From NCBI RefSeq assembly GCF_000507245.1, contig NC_023035.1, positions 881,001-945,000 on the forward strand: a stretch of DNA of 64,000 bases, written 5' to 3'. The notes under the pieces are model-generated. The model ran no database searches. It saw only the letters and a list, made by a program, of their open reading frames with translations, and was not told where the DNA came from. This DNA comes from Salinispira pacifica. GTDB taxonomy: Bacteria; Spirochaetota; Spirochaetia; DSM-27196; Salinispiraceae. Shown here piece after piece: positions 28,226 through 36,651 of this stretch. Positions within the stretch are counted from its first letter, which is position 1. Each line of letters starts with the position of its first letter. Made by a program: the position numbers and the translations under genes.

Positions 28226-28438
28226 ATGAGCAAGGTTGAGAAATTTTATGCTGAAGAAGCTGACTTCCTTCTCCGGGAAAACATGAACAGGCTGAAGGGA
28301 TTGATCGATCTGTTATGTCTGGGAGCCATGGACGACATGAGCGAGGAGGAAAAAGAAGAGTTTCTTCAAAAGATACAGAGCAATATGAACAGCTTTTTTG
28401 ATACTTTGGAGGATAGTATTCTGAAGCGGAAAAAGTAG
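28226..28438 (+). CDS. small acidic helical protein, unknown
   Basis: 70 residues, mostly predicted helix (EEADFLLRENMNRLKGLIDLL, then SEEEKEEFLQKIQSNMNSFF). It lies between the receiver and the nucleotidase-like lipoprotein with short gaps (27 and 11 bases) and the same direction. A weak GGGAA site precedes the ATG. I do not recognise it. Its position suggests a helper for the adjacent signalling genes, but that is inference only. Confidence 0.55.
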   Translation: MSKVEKFYAEEADFLLRENMNRLKGLIDLLCLGAMDDMSEEEKEEFLQKIQSNMNSFFDTLEDSILKRKK

Positions 28439-28449
28439 GTATCAGTGTT

Positions 28450-30099
28450 ATGAAGCAGCAATTGTCCCGGTACTTTTCCGGCAACCTGAGGGTTCCCGGC
28501 GGATATGTAAAATTCCTCCTTGTATTGTGCGTAGTCTCCATTCTTTCCCTGTCCTGTGAACGGAGTTTTACCCCCCATCTCGATATTCTTTCCGCACATT
28601 CCCTGAAGGGGCAGATATTTTCGGATGTGAAGGAAGTAAACGGAGGAGAAATCAGGCACCGGGGATTCAGCCTTCTTTCCTCAGGCCTGAATCAGTTCCG
28701 GAGCAGGACGACGTTTCCCCACCTGTTCATTGCAGATAACAACAGTATTCACGGAAGCCCTGAGGCCTATTTCTCACGGGGTATGAACATCATTGAACTG
28801 CTGAATTCTGCGGAATGCGACGCACTGATTGTGGATACCCGCGAGCTGTACTTCGGTCTGCCCAGGCTGCAGGAGCTGGCTGAGGCGGCGGAGTTTCCCA
28901 TGGTGAGCGCCAATATCCGCCTGAAGTTCAGCAATGAGCCTCCGGAATTCATTCAACCCTATTTTTATCATCCCCGCTATAATATTCTCATAATAGGTCT
29001 TTCCAGTCCCAACCTTATTGAACGCAGTCTTCCTGCCCACAACCAGGATGTGTCCCTGATTCCTTCTTCCCGGGCCGTTGAGCAGGCAATCAGGCAGTTT
29101 CAGATGGACTCGGGCATGAGCTGGACGGTCTCCCAGGCCCCTCTAGTGGAACGCCCCTTTGTGCTGGTGAATGCGGTAAGTCACAAGCTCAATGCCGGTG
29201 AGACGCCGGTCTTTCCGGGTAATCTGGATCCCGATCAGATTGATCTGCTGGTCATGGGAGAACGGGATCTTCCCTATGACGGCTTTGCCCGCTCCCTTGT
29301 GAACCTTCCGGGGATGGATCCCCGATGGAAGAATAAACTGGTGCTGGTTGACGACGGCCGAAGCGACCGGGGAGGTTTTCTGGACCGGATTCGGATAATG
29401 AACGGCAAGATTCAGAACTACACAGAGCTTGCCCTGGACTCGGCGCGATTGGAGCCTGACACAGAAATCTCTGAACTTCTGTTCACCATTCGGGAAGAGT
29501 CGGGAAGCATACTGGGGCAGAGAATAGCAGACAGCAGTGAAGAGATTTCCCACAGCTTCTCGGGTGACTCGGAACTGGCGCATATCGTTACCAACGCCAT
29601 GCTGGATTACAGTTCCGCCGATTTTGCACTCATAAACAGCGGTTCCATGCGTGGGGGGCTGGATCAGGGGCCGGTGACCGTTCATGAAGCGTATTCCCTT
29701 CTGCCCTTCGAATCGGGATTGTACACCCTTGAAGCACGGGGGGATCAGATACTGGAAATTCTGAACCGATCGGCATCGCTGTACGCCGATCCGGAGGGTG
29801 AGAAGGGATTCCTCCAGGGATCGGGGCTGGAATATGCGGTATCCCTTCAGAACGGTTTATATGTAGTGAGACCCCGGGATGTTAAAATCGGGGGAGAACC
29901 CCTTGATATGGGAAGGAATTACACCCTTGTCACCTCTACATTTCTCCATGCCGGAGGTGACGGGTATGAAGAATTTGGCGAGCTGCCCATTCTCAGGGAA
30001 CACAACGATACCCTGCTGGCAGTTTTTCTCAGGTATCTCAACTCCATGGAAGAGATCCGGCCTTCCCCGGAGCCGAGAATTCGACTGAAATTGAGTTAG
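28450..30099 (+). CDS. 5'-nucleotidase-like lipoprotein, probable loss of metal site
   Basis: 549 residues. A lipoprotein signal ends in ILSLSC (C36). The layout follows UshA-type 5'-nucleotidases: an N-terminal metallophosphatase fold and a C-terminal substrate domain. The C-terminal domain keeps NSGSMRGG, matching the NSGGxR nucleotide motif, with YSLLPFESGLYTLE after it. The metal-binding motifs are changed. The DxH region reads ILSAHSLKGQI, and GNHEFDYG reads VDTRELYFG with Asn and His lost. It likely binds a ligand rather than hydrolysing it. It lies directly upstream of a histidine kinase with a large extracellular domain, and may be its ligand-binding partner. The function is inferred. 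Confidence 0.75.
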   Translation: MKQQLSRYFSGNLRVPGGYVKFLLVLCVVSILSLSCERSFTPHLDILSAHSLKGQIFSDVKEVNGGEIRHRGFSLLSSGLNQFRSRTTFPHLFIADNNSIHGSPEAYFSRGMNIIELLNSAECDALIVDTRELYFGLPRLQELAEAAEFPMVSANIRLKFSNEPPEFIQPYFYHPRYNILIIGLSSPNLIERSLPAHNQDVSLIPSSRAVEQAIRQFQMDSGMSWTVSQAPLVERPFVLVNAVSHKLNAGETPVFPGNLDPDQIDLLVMGERDLPYDGFARSLVNLPGMDPRWKNKLVLVDDGRSDRGGFLDRIRIMNGKIQNYTELALDSARLEPDTEISELLFTIREESGSILGQRIADSSEEISHSFSGDSELAHIVTNAMLDYSSADFALINSGSMRGGLDQGPVTVHEAYSLLPFESGLYTLEARGDQILEILNRSASLYADPEGEKGFLQGSGLEYAVSLQNGLYVVRPRDVKIGGEPLDMGRNYTLVTSTFLHAGGDGYEEFGELPILREHNDTLLAVFLRYLNSMEEIRPSPEPRIRLKLS

Positions 30100-30113
30100 T
30101 GAGGCCGATATTC

Positions 30114-32336
30114 ATGCAGAACATTCGTCTGCCCCTGCTGCTGAAACTGGCGATCATATTTCTGGCAGTGATGGTTGTCCCGGCTGCCATTGTGGCGGTG
30201 TATGTAAAACAGCAGTTTGACGAGATCAATTACATCAACCGTACGGAAACCCTGGAATACGGTAGAACCAGTCTCTCAGCCCTCCTGGAAGAAGAGTGGA
30301 GAAGTCTCTTTTCTGTGGCAAGAAGTCTGGAGGACAGCGTAACCATATTCCTGGATGAAGAGACGCCCCTTTCACGGCAGATTATCAGCAAGGGGAGGGG
30401 GATCAGCGTCTTCAGCGCCCGGGGAGAGCTTCTTTTCGATGCATCCCTTGACTGCTGCAATGCCGAAGAGGCGTTCAGCACGATCTTTTCCAGCACCGGG
30501 GACTATGCGGGGTTTCTGGGGCAGGAGGAACAGGGTGACGGTTCTATCCGCTTTATGCAGAATGAAATTGTGCTCAATTATGCGGTAAAACTTGAGCGGA
30601 ATGATCAGAAGGCTGTTGCTGTAATCCAATCCAGCATCGGATCCCATGTATTCGACATGCTGCGGCAGGTCTCTGATCTCCGCACCAGCATATTCTTTCT
30701 TCCACGGGAGGCCGTTGGGGAAGAGTCGGAATCCGACGGCCCCGGAGAGTACAGCATTCCCCTCATGTTCTCCACGGGAATCAACGAATACGGGGAGCGC
30801 CTGGCCCGTCTGGATGTGAGCGAAAGGGAGTACGGAATTCTCTTACAGGGTGTTCAGCGGTTCAGCAGGGAAGAGGGCGCGCGAATTTACCTCAATTCGC
30901 CGTTCAGCGAAGTAATTACCGACACAAACAGAAACGAAATGATCGGCATTCTCCCTCTGCTGGTGTCCAAAAGTGGATTGTATGCCGCAGAATTGGCCAT
31001 TCCCCGGGAAATTCAGGAGTCGCCCCAGGAAATTGAGTATCTCTGGGTGATTATATCCGCCCTCTTTATTCTGGTCCTTCTTATGAGCCTGCTGATCACC
31101 ATGTATGTGGTTGCACCCATCATGAGTTTGAACCAGGGAGTGGAAAGTTTGCGTAAAAGCATCGGGTCGGAGCGGGGATTCGAAGAGCTTAAGGTGGAAA
31201 GCAACGATGAGATAGGTGATCTGGCTGAGTCCTTTAATCTGCTGGCTGGTGAACTCACCATGAGTCTGGATAAAATCCGGCAGCAGCGCCGGGAAATCCT
31301 GGAGTATGCCCAGAATCTGGAAGATAAGGTGAAAGAGCGCACCCGGGAGGCGGAGGCTGCCAGAGTACGGGCTGAAATGGCCAACGTCCATAAATCGAAA
31401 TTCCTGGTGAACATGAATCATGAATTCCGCACTCCCCTGAACAGCATCAGCGGTATTACCGATCTTCTGCGCTACGGAGCATATGAAAAAAATGACGAGA
31501 TTGCCCTGGTGCTGGAAGAACTCATGGAACTCCTTCCCCAGGGGAAACATCCTCTTGCCAGAGAGTTTATGGAATTTCTCTTTGAGGAAAGCAATCCCTA
31601 TTATTTCGTTCTGGAAAAAATGCGAAACGAGTTTGAAGAAGCTGGAGATGAGGGTTCAGGGGCATGGAGAGAACCCATGGAGCGCATCCTTCAACTGGTC
31701 CAGGAAGAGGAACGGGGAAAAATGAAGGCCTATGCCAACATCAGTGAGGGCGGAAAAACCCTCATTCACATCGTTGACGATGTTATCAATCTCTCCCGGA
31801 TCGAGTCCGGAACCATCGACATCCATCCTGAAGTCTCCAGCCTCAGCGAGATTATCAACTATGTAATGGTGCACAGCGAGAGTTACTGCCGTGCAAAGAA
31901 CAAGACGGCTCTGATCTCTCTTGAACGGAGCAGCGATCCTCAGCTGCCGGAGCATATCTACATTGATCATTACCGGGTGAAGCAGATACTCATGAATCTC
32001 ATGAGCAATGCGGTAAAATACACTGAGCGGGGAAAGGTGGTGCTGAAAACCCGGAAAATCCGGAGGGACGGAAGGGATTACATTCAGTTTATCGTCAGCG
32101 ATGACGGTATCGGCATCGATCCCAAAGATCATCATCTGCTGTTCAGGGAGTTCGGGAGAACCTTCAACGTGCGGGACATAGAGGGCACCGGTCTGGGCCT
32201 GGCCATCAGCAGAAAGCTGGTAGAGGCCCACGGCGGCGAGGTGGGCTTCGATTCCGAACCCGGAGAGGGCAGCGATTTCTGGTTTATTCTTCCCCTGGAA
32301 CTGCCCCCCAGAAACGGGGCAGCCAAGGCCGGTTGA
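30114..32336 (+). CDS. membrane histidine kinase with insertion in the dimerisation domain
   Basis: About 740 residues; I prefer the ATG at 30114 (GAGG nine bases upstream) over a GTG at 30099. Two membrane helices (about residues 7-30 and 305-330) flank an extracellular sensor region of about 275 residues. HAMP, a coiled coil and HisKA (NHEFRTPLNSIS, H436) follow. The HATPase has MNLMSNAVKYTE, SDDGIGIDP, LFREFG and GTGLGLAIS. The second dimerisation helix (GGKTLIHIVDDVINLSRIES) starts near residue 543. That leaves about 65-70 extra residues rich in helix and acid between the two HisKA helices. The kinase lies directly behind the nucleotidase-like lipoprotein. Confidence 0.88.
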   Translation: MQNIRLPLLLKLAIIFLAVMVVPAAIVAVYVKQQFDEINYINRTETLEYGRTSLSALLEEEWRSLFSVARSLEDSVTIFLDEETPLSRQIISKGRGISVFSARGELLFDASLDCCNAEEAFSTIFSSTGDYAGFLGQEEQGDGSIRFMQNEIVLNYAVKLERNDQKAVAVIQSSIGSHVFDMLRQVSDLRTSIFFLPREAVGEESESDGPGEYSIPLMFSTGINEYGERLARLDVSEREYGILLQGVQRFSREEGARIYLNSPFSEVITDTNRNEMIGILPLLVSKSGLYAAELAIPREIQESPQEIEYLWVIISALFILVLLMSLLITMYVVAPIMSLNQGVESLRKSIGSERGFEELKVESNDEIGDLAESFNLLAGELTMSLDKIRQQRREILEYAQNLEDKVKERTREAEAARVRAEMANVHKSKFLVNMNHEFRTPLNSISGITDLLRYGAYEKNDEIALVLEELMELLPQGKHPLAREFMEFLFEESNPYYFVLEKMRNEFEEAGDEGSGAWREPMERILQLVQEEERGKMKAYANISEGGKTLIHIVDDVINLSRIESGTIDIHPEVSSLSEIINYVMVHSESYCRAKNKTALISLERSSDPQLPEHIYIDHYRVKQILMNLMSNAVKYTERGKVVLKTRKIRRDGRDYIQFIVSDDGIGIDPKDHHLLFREFGRTFNVRDIEGTGLGLAISRKLVEAHGGEVGFDSEPGEGSDFWFILPLELPPRNGAAKAG

Positions 32337-32365
32337 GCACCGGCCCCTTGGTTGAGCGCCGGCCC
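32323..32365 (+). repeat. short tandem repeat and hairpin after the kinase stop
   Basis: GGTTGAGCACCGGCCC (32331-32346) recurs as GGTTGAGCGCCGGCCC (32350-32365). CCAAGGCCGG at 32323-32332 can pair with the following CCGGCC and CTTGG with a two-base bulge. There is no T-run, so terminator activity is doubtful. Confidence 0.5.
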
Positions 32366-32373
32366 TGGCCGGA

Positions 32374-33837
32374 TTATTCCCCCTGAGCCAGACTGTAGCC
32401 TGGTTCTCCGTCAAAATAGTACAGATTTTCGGTTTTGATGATCTCCAACCCGGCGCCCATGATCAGCTGCTGAATCTCAATCACCGATTCCGGCTCAAGG
32501 CCCTCCATATCTGTAGACACCGGCGGCTTTTCCATAAGAAACCTGCATCTCCAGTGGTCGGTGGTGAATGTTTCCGGAAATCCCTGGGGGTACACCTTTA
32601 CTCCCCGGTTGGTGATCACCTTAAGAAGCAGACTGCTTCTGGCGGCGCCGGCGATGTCGCTCAGGGTGTTTCCCAGCTCATCGGGGCTGATGCTTCCGTG
32701 GTCGATAAACACATCCACCCCCGCCAGCACCTTTTTTACATCCGGGCGCTGATAATCTGGAATTTTGATGGCGGGCATATCGGAGCTGAACTCTGCTCCG
32801 TGGAAAAAGCCAGGATTGCTGCCAAGCCGATCAATTACCGCATCTGCGAACTCATCGGTGTTCGCAAGGTGGGTGCTGTGCCCGTCTGAGTAAATTTCTG
32901 CGGTATGAATGCCGTCCTCGATGGTTTTCAGCCAGGCATTTTCGATTCTGCGTCCGGTATCGGGCATGCCGATGTGAACCAGCATCATGACCGCCGCATT
33001 GATCAGACCTGAAGGATTGGCAAGCTTTCTCCCGGCAATATCCGGTGCGGAACCGTGGATGGCCTCGAACATGGCGGCATTTTTCCCGATATTTGCCGAC
33101 CCGTTCATTCCAACCGAACCGGAAATTTCTGCAACCACATCGGAGATGATGTCGCCGTACAGATTGGGCGTTACCACCACATCGTAGCGTTCCGGCGCGG
33201 ATGCCAGCCGGGCGGTTCCGATATCTATGATCTGCTGTTCGCTTTCAATTTCCGGATACTCCTCCTTAATCTCGTTGAAGATGCGATGGAACAGCCCGTC
33301 ACTGATCTTCATAATATTATCCTTGATCATCACCGTGACTTTCTTTCTGCCGTACGCCCGGGCGTATTCGAAGGCGTAGCGGATAACCCGTTCGCTGCCG
33401 GGCCGGGAAATCAGCTTCAGGGCCTGGGCCACATCAATAGTCTGACGATGCTCAATTCCTGCGTAGAGATCTTCCTCATTTTCCCGTACAATCACCACAT
33501 CCAGATGGGGGTGGTACGTTTCAACATAGGGAGTGAATGAACGGCAGGGACGTACGTTGGCAAACAGTCCCAGAGTTTTGCGAATTGTCACGTTCAGGCT
33601 TTTGTAGCCGCCGCCCTGGGGAGTTGTAACAGGTGCTTTCAGAATGATGCGGTTCTTTCTGATGCTGTTCCATGCATCCTGATTCATTCCGTTGCTGTTC
33701 CCCGCCAGATACTGGCTCTTTCCGATCTCGATGAATTCCGGTTCAATCTCCGCTTTTGCCGCCGATAGAATTTTCAGGGTGGCGTCCATGATCTCTGGTC
33801 CGATACCGTCTCCCCGTGCCACGGTGATCTTTTTCAT
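32374..33837 (-). CDS. icd: isocitrate dehydrogenase
   Basis: 487 residues. Oxidative decarboxylation of isocitrate to 2-oxoglutarate. The family landmarks are ARGDGIGPEIMDATL, KAPVTTPQGGGYKSLNVTIRK (substrate loop, as two blocks), RENEEDLYAGIEH, and NLYGDIISD with metal-binding Asp residues. There is also GSAPDIAGRKLANPSGLI. A C-terminal extension of about 150 residues distinguishes it from the roughly 410-residue E. coli enzyme and matches the longer Icd type seen in some alphaproteobacteria and spirochaetes. NAD versus NADP use cannot be assigned. It converges with the kinase gene and is divergent from def. Confidence 0.88.
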   Translation of the reverse strand: MKKITVARGDGIGPEIMDATLKILSAAKAEIEPEFIEIGKSQYLAGNSNGMNQDAWNSIRKNRIILKAPVTTPQGGGYKSLNVTIRKTLGLFANVRPCRSFTPYVETYHPHLDVVIVRENEEDLYAGIEHRQTIDVAQALKLISRPGSERVIRYAFEYARAYGRKKVTVMIKDNIMKISDGLFHRIFNEIKEEYPEIESEQQIIDIGTARLASAPERYDVVVTPNLYGDIISDVVAEISGSVGMNGSANIGKNAAMFEAIHGSAPDIAGRKLANPSGLINAAVMMLVHIGMPDTGRRIENAWLKTIEDGIHTAEIYSDGHSTHLANTDEFADAVIDRLGSNPGFFHGAEFSSDMPAIKIPDYQRPDVKKVLAGVDVFIDHGSISPDELGNTLSDIAGAARSSLLLKVITNRGVKVYPQGFPETFTTDHWRCRFLMEKPPVSTDMEGLEPESVIEIQQLIMGAGLEIIKTENLYYFDGEPGYSLAQGE

Positions 33838-33948
33838 GCGTTCCTCTCTTTTCCGATAATTTCTGTCCTGATCCGGTGTATTTCTGACTAAAAAACCCGG
33901 TATTTAACTTCCACTATAGGGGCAGATACCCGGGGTGGCAAGGACAGA

Positions 33949-33977
33949 TTGACTTTTCCTGCGCCTTTGCCTACATT
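33949..33977 (+). promoter_or_regulatory. def-fmt promoter, leaderless
   Basis: TTGACT (33949-33954) and TACATT (33972-33977) are 17 bases apart. The predicted +1 is 33984, the A of the second ATG of the def frame. No Shine-Dalgarno sequence is present. Confidence 0.7.
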
Positions 33978-33983
33978 ATGGCC

Positions 33984-34472
33984 ATGTTAGATTTGGTAAT
34001 ACTTCCGGACGAACGTCTTCACAAGATATCTTCCCCTGTTGCAAGCATTAATGGTGAGCTTGCGGACTATTGCGATCAGATGATTGAAGCCATGCATGAA
34101 GGCAGCGGCATAGGTCTGGCGGGAGTGCAGGTGGGACGGATGGAGAACCTTTTTGTGGTTCATGTTCCGGATGAAGAGCCCAGAGTATTCATCAACCCGG
34201 AAATACGGGGTTTCTCCGAAACTCTGGCTCCCTATGAAGAGGGCTGTCTGAGCATACCGGGTGTCTACGCCGAGGTTCAGCGCCCCGAGGCCGTGCAGGT
34301 CCGTGCATGGGACCGGAACGGCAAAGAATTTGATCTGGAAGCCGACGGAATTCTTGCCCGGGTGATTCAGCATGAATACGATCATCTTCAGGGAAAACTT
34401 TTTTACGAATACCTGAAGCCCGGGCAGCGCAAGCGTCTTCTGGCAGCCTACGAGAAAAATCAGAAAAAATGA
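33984..34472 (+). CDS. def: peptide deformylase
   Basis: About 162 residues. Removes the formyl group from the N-terminal methionine of new proteins; Fe2+ enzyme. The three motifs are GIGLAGVQVG, EGCLSIPG and QHEYDHLQG, with the metal ligands Cys and two His. The frame opens at an ATG at 33978, but the promoter geometry puts +1 at 33984, which makes this the start (MLDLVILPDERL). The stop overlaps the fmt start by four bases, so the two enzymes of formyl-methionine metabolism are translationally coupled. Confidence 0.93.
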   Translation: MLDLVILPDERLHKISSPVASINGELADYCDQMIEAMHEGSGIGLAGVQVGRMENLFVVHVPDEEPRVFINPEIRGFSETLAPYEEGCLSIPGVYAEVQRPEAVQVRAWDRNGKEFDLEADGILARVIQHEYDHLQGKLFYEYLKPGQRKRLLAAYEKNQKK

Positions 34473-35461
34473 GAATACTTTTTGCAGGTACTCCGGCCTT
34501 CGCAGTTCCATCTCTGAAACAGCTTCATGAATCTTCATCCCACCGGGTCGTGGCAGTCCTCACCAATCCGGATGCCCCTGTGGGAAGAGGCAGGAAACTG
34601 AAGCCAAGTCCTGTGAAGCAGTATGCCCTTGAACATGACATTCCTGTTCTTCAGCCCTCCCGTCTCGGCAGGGAAGCCCGGGAAGAGGTGTTGAAATATG
34701 AACCCCAGGGCATGGCAGTGGTTGCGTACGGCAGGATTTTCGGGCCGAAATTTCTTTCCTTGTTCAACGGCAATGCGGTGAACCTCCACCCCAGCCTTCT
34801 TCCCCTGTATCGGGGGCCTGCGCCCCTTCCTGCTGCTATTCTCGCCGGAGACTCGGTTACCGGCATCAGCATCCAGAAGCTGGCGTTGAAAATGGACAGC
34901 GGCGATATTCTGATACAGGAGCAATTACCCATACATATTAATGACAGTGCAGCCACTCTGGGAGACAGGGCCTCCCTCAGGGGGGCACGGCTGCTGTCGG
35001 ATGCTCTGGACGGCCTGGAAAACAATTCCCTCACCCCCCGGGTGCAGGACGAAACTGCTGCAAGCTACTGCACTCTGCTCCACAAGGATGACGGAATTGT
35101 GGACTGGAACCAATCCGCCCACGCAATCCACCGTCTTGTCCGGGCGTACACGCCCTGGCCCCTTGCCCACACCCGTTGGGGGGAAAGGGGACTGAATATT
35201 CTGGAAACCCGGCTGCTGACTCAGGAGCTTGAAGAGAAAAACAATCCGGATCTGAACCGGAGAATCAGCAGCCTCACGGAATCCGCCGTCCGCAAGCCCG
35301 GGACCGTGATCGGTATGGACAAGAGTCTGGGAATTCTGGTACAAACTGGAGACGGTATCCTGGTGTTGACCCGGCTTCAGCTGCATACCAAGAAGGCGCT
35401 CGATTTCATCAGTTTTCTTAATGGAAACTCCGGGTTTATATCATCGGTCCTTGGGGGATAA
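34469..35461 (+). CDS. fmt: methionyl-tRNA formyltransferase
   Basis: 330 residues. Transfers formyl from 10-formyl-THF to initiator Met-tRNA. The motifs are ILFAGTPAFAVPSL, the catalytic NLHPSLLPLYRGPAP with the Asn-His pair, and MDSGDIL. The C-terminal domain (WPLAHTRWGERGLNI) is present and the length is normal. It overlaps def and precedes a PASTA gene by nine bases, so the three form an operon. Confidence 0.94.
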   Translation: MRILFAGTPAFAVPSLKQLHESSSHRVVAVLTNPDAPVGRGRKLKPSPVKQYALEHDIPVLQPSRLGREAREEVLKYEPQGMAVVAYGRIFGPKFLSLFNGNAVNLHPSLLPLYRGPAPLPAAILAGDSVTGISIQKLALKMDSGDILIQEQLPIHINDSAATLGDRASLRGARLLSDALDGLENNSLTPRVQDETAASYCTLLHKDDGIVDWNQSAHAIHRLVRAYTPWPLAHTRWGERGLNILETRLLTQELEEKNNPDLNRRISSLTESAVRKPGTVIGMDKSLGILVQTGDGILVLTRLQLHTKKALDFISFLNGNSGFISSVLGG

Positions 35462-35470
35462 TAGGTTCCT

Positions 35471-36562
35471 ATGAAACAGATCTTCAGTGCAATGCAAACC
35501 AAAATGAAAAGTCTTCTCCCTGATCCCCAGGAACATCCTGAGAATCGCTATTTCAAGATTCTGCTGTGGGGATTTCTGGGGATTTTCGCCCTGGGAATTC
35601 TGGCCGGGACGGTAACCTTGTTTATTACTCTTCAGGGAGCGGAAGATACCATGATTCCCAATCTCAAGGAGATGGAGCTTGTTTCCGCCCTGGAGGAACT
35701 GCAAAGCCGGGGACTGAATGTGAGGGTGCAGCAGCGTTTCGACGGCGACCCGGAACTCAGGGGGGCTGTTATTGAGCAGCGCCCGGATGCGGGAAGCCAG
35801 GTGCGGGTTGGAAGAACCGTTCAGCTGATTGTAAGCAAGGGACCGGTTGTGGATCAGGTAGGCGACTATCTGGGCCTTACTCTGGACGATCTCCGCCGAC
35901 AGCTGGCAGCACAGTTCGCCACCCATGAATCTCTTCTTGAAGTCCGGAACGAAAATATCAGCTATATCTTTTCCGAAGAACCCCAGGGAACCATTATTTC
36001 CCAGGAACCCCAGGCAGGTACAAAGCTCAGCGGTTATACCGATCTGAAATTGCTGGTAAGCCGGGGGCCGGAAGTTCTGGGCTTTGAAGCGCCGGAGACC
36101 CTGGGTCTTGATTACCGTCAGGCTCTTGGACTCCTCGCCGGGCGGAGCATTCCCTTTGTATTCCGCTACAGCTCCCAGGAAGATGATAACAGCATTCCCG
36201 GGTTGGTGGTGAGTCAGTTCCCCGCGGCGGGGGAAACCGTCGAGCCCGACAGTCCCCTGGTGCTCAGAATTACTCCCCTTGAGCCCGAAAGCTCCAATGA
36301 GATCTCCGATATATTTTACAGTTTCATCCCGGAATCCGCTCTTCCGGTGCCGGTGCGGGTTGAATTCACCTCTCCGGAAGGGGATGTTACTCCCTATTTC
36401 CAGACCACCCACAGCGGCGGCGAACTTTCATTTCCCTTTGTTCTGGAAATATCTTCACAGATTACCGTATATGCCGATGGTGATATTATAACCCGATATA
36501 CCGTGCAGCCTGAAACCGCCGAAGAAGAGGGAGAAGACGGAGAAGCCGAAAACAACGGCTGA
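35471..36562 (+). CDS. single-pass membrane protein with three PASTA domains
   Basis: 363 residues. A short cytoplasmic N-terminus is followed by one membrane helix (about residues 28-55, LLWGFLGIFALGILAGTVTL). Three PASTA repeats follow, near residues 58-125, 126-200 and 200-270, recognised by the VVSKGP/LVSRGP ends and EQRPDAG/SQEPQAG/SQFPAAG motifs. A beta-rich tail ends in an acidic run. PASTA domains bind peptidoglycan fragments or muropeptides, but here there is no kinase or penicillin-binding domain. Its place behind def-fmt suggests cotranscription rather than shared function. Confidence 0.8.
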   Translation: MKQIFSAMQTKMKSLLPDPQEHPENRYFKILLWGFLGIFALGILAGTVTLFITLQGAEDTMIPNLKEMELVSALEELQSRGLNVRVQQRFDGDPELRGAVIEQRPDAGSQVRVGRTVQLIVSKGPVVDQVGDYLGLTLDDLRRQLAAQFATHESLLEVRNENISYIFSEEPQGTIISQEPQAGTKLSGYTDLKLLVSRGPEVLGFEAPETLGLDYRQALGLLAGRSIPFVFRYSSQEDDNSIPGLVVSQFPAAGETVEPDSPLVLRITPLEPESSNEISDIFYSFIPESALPVPVRVEFTSPEGDVTPYFQTTHSGGELSFPFVLEISSQITVYADGDIITRYTVQPETAEEEGEDGEAENNG

Positions 36563-36651
36563 CCGGTTCCGTCAGGAATTGTGTGCCGGAAGGCGGATAT
36601 ATACGCCTCTTCCCCCTGTAGTTCTCCGGCGGCTGCACCGAAGGATTGTTC

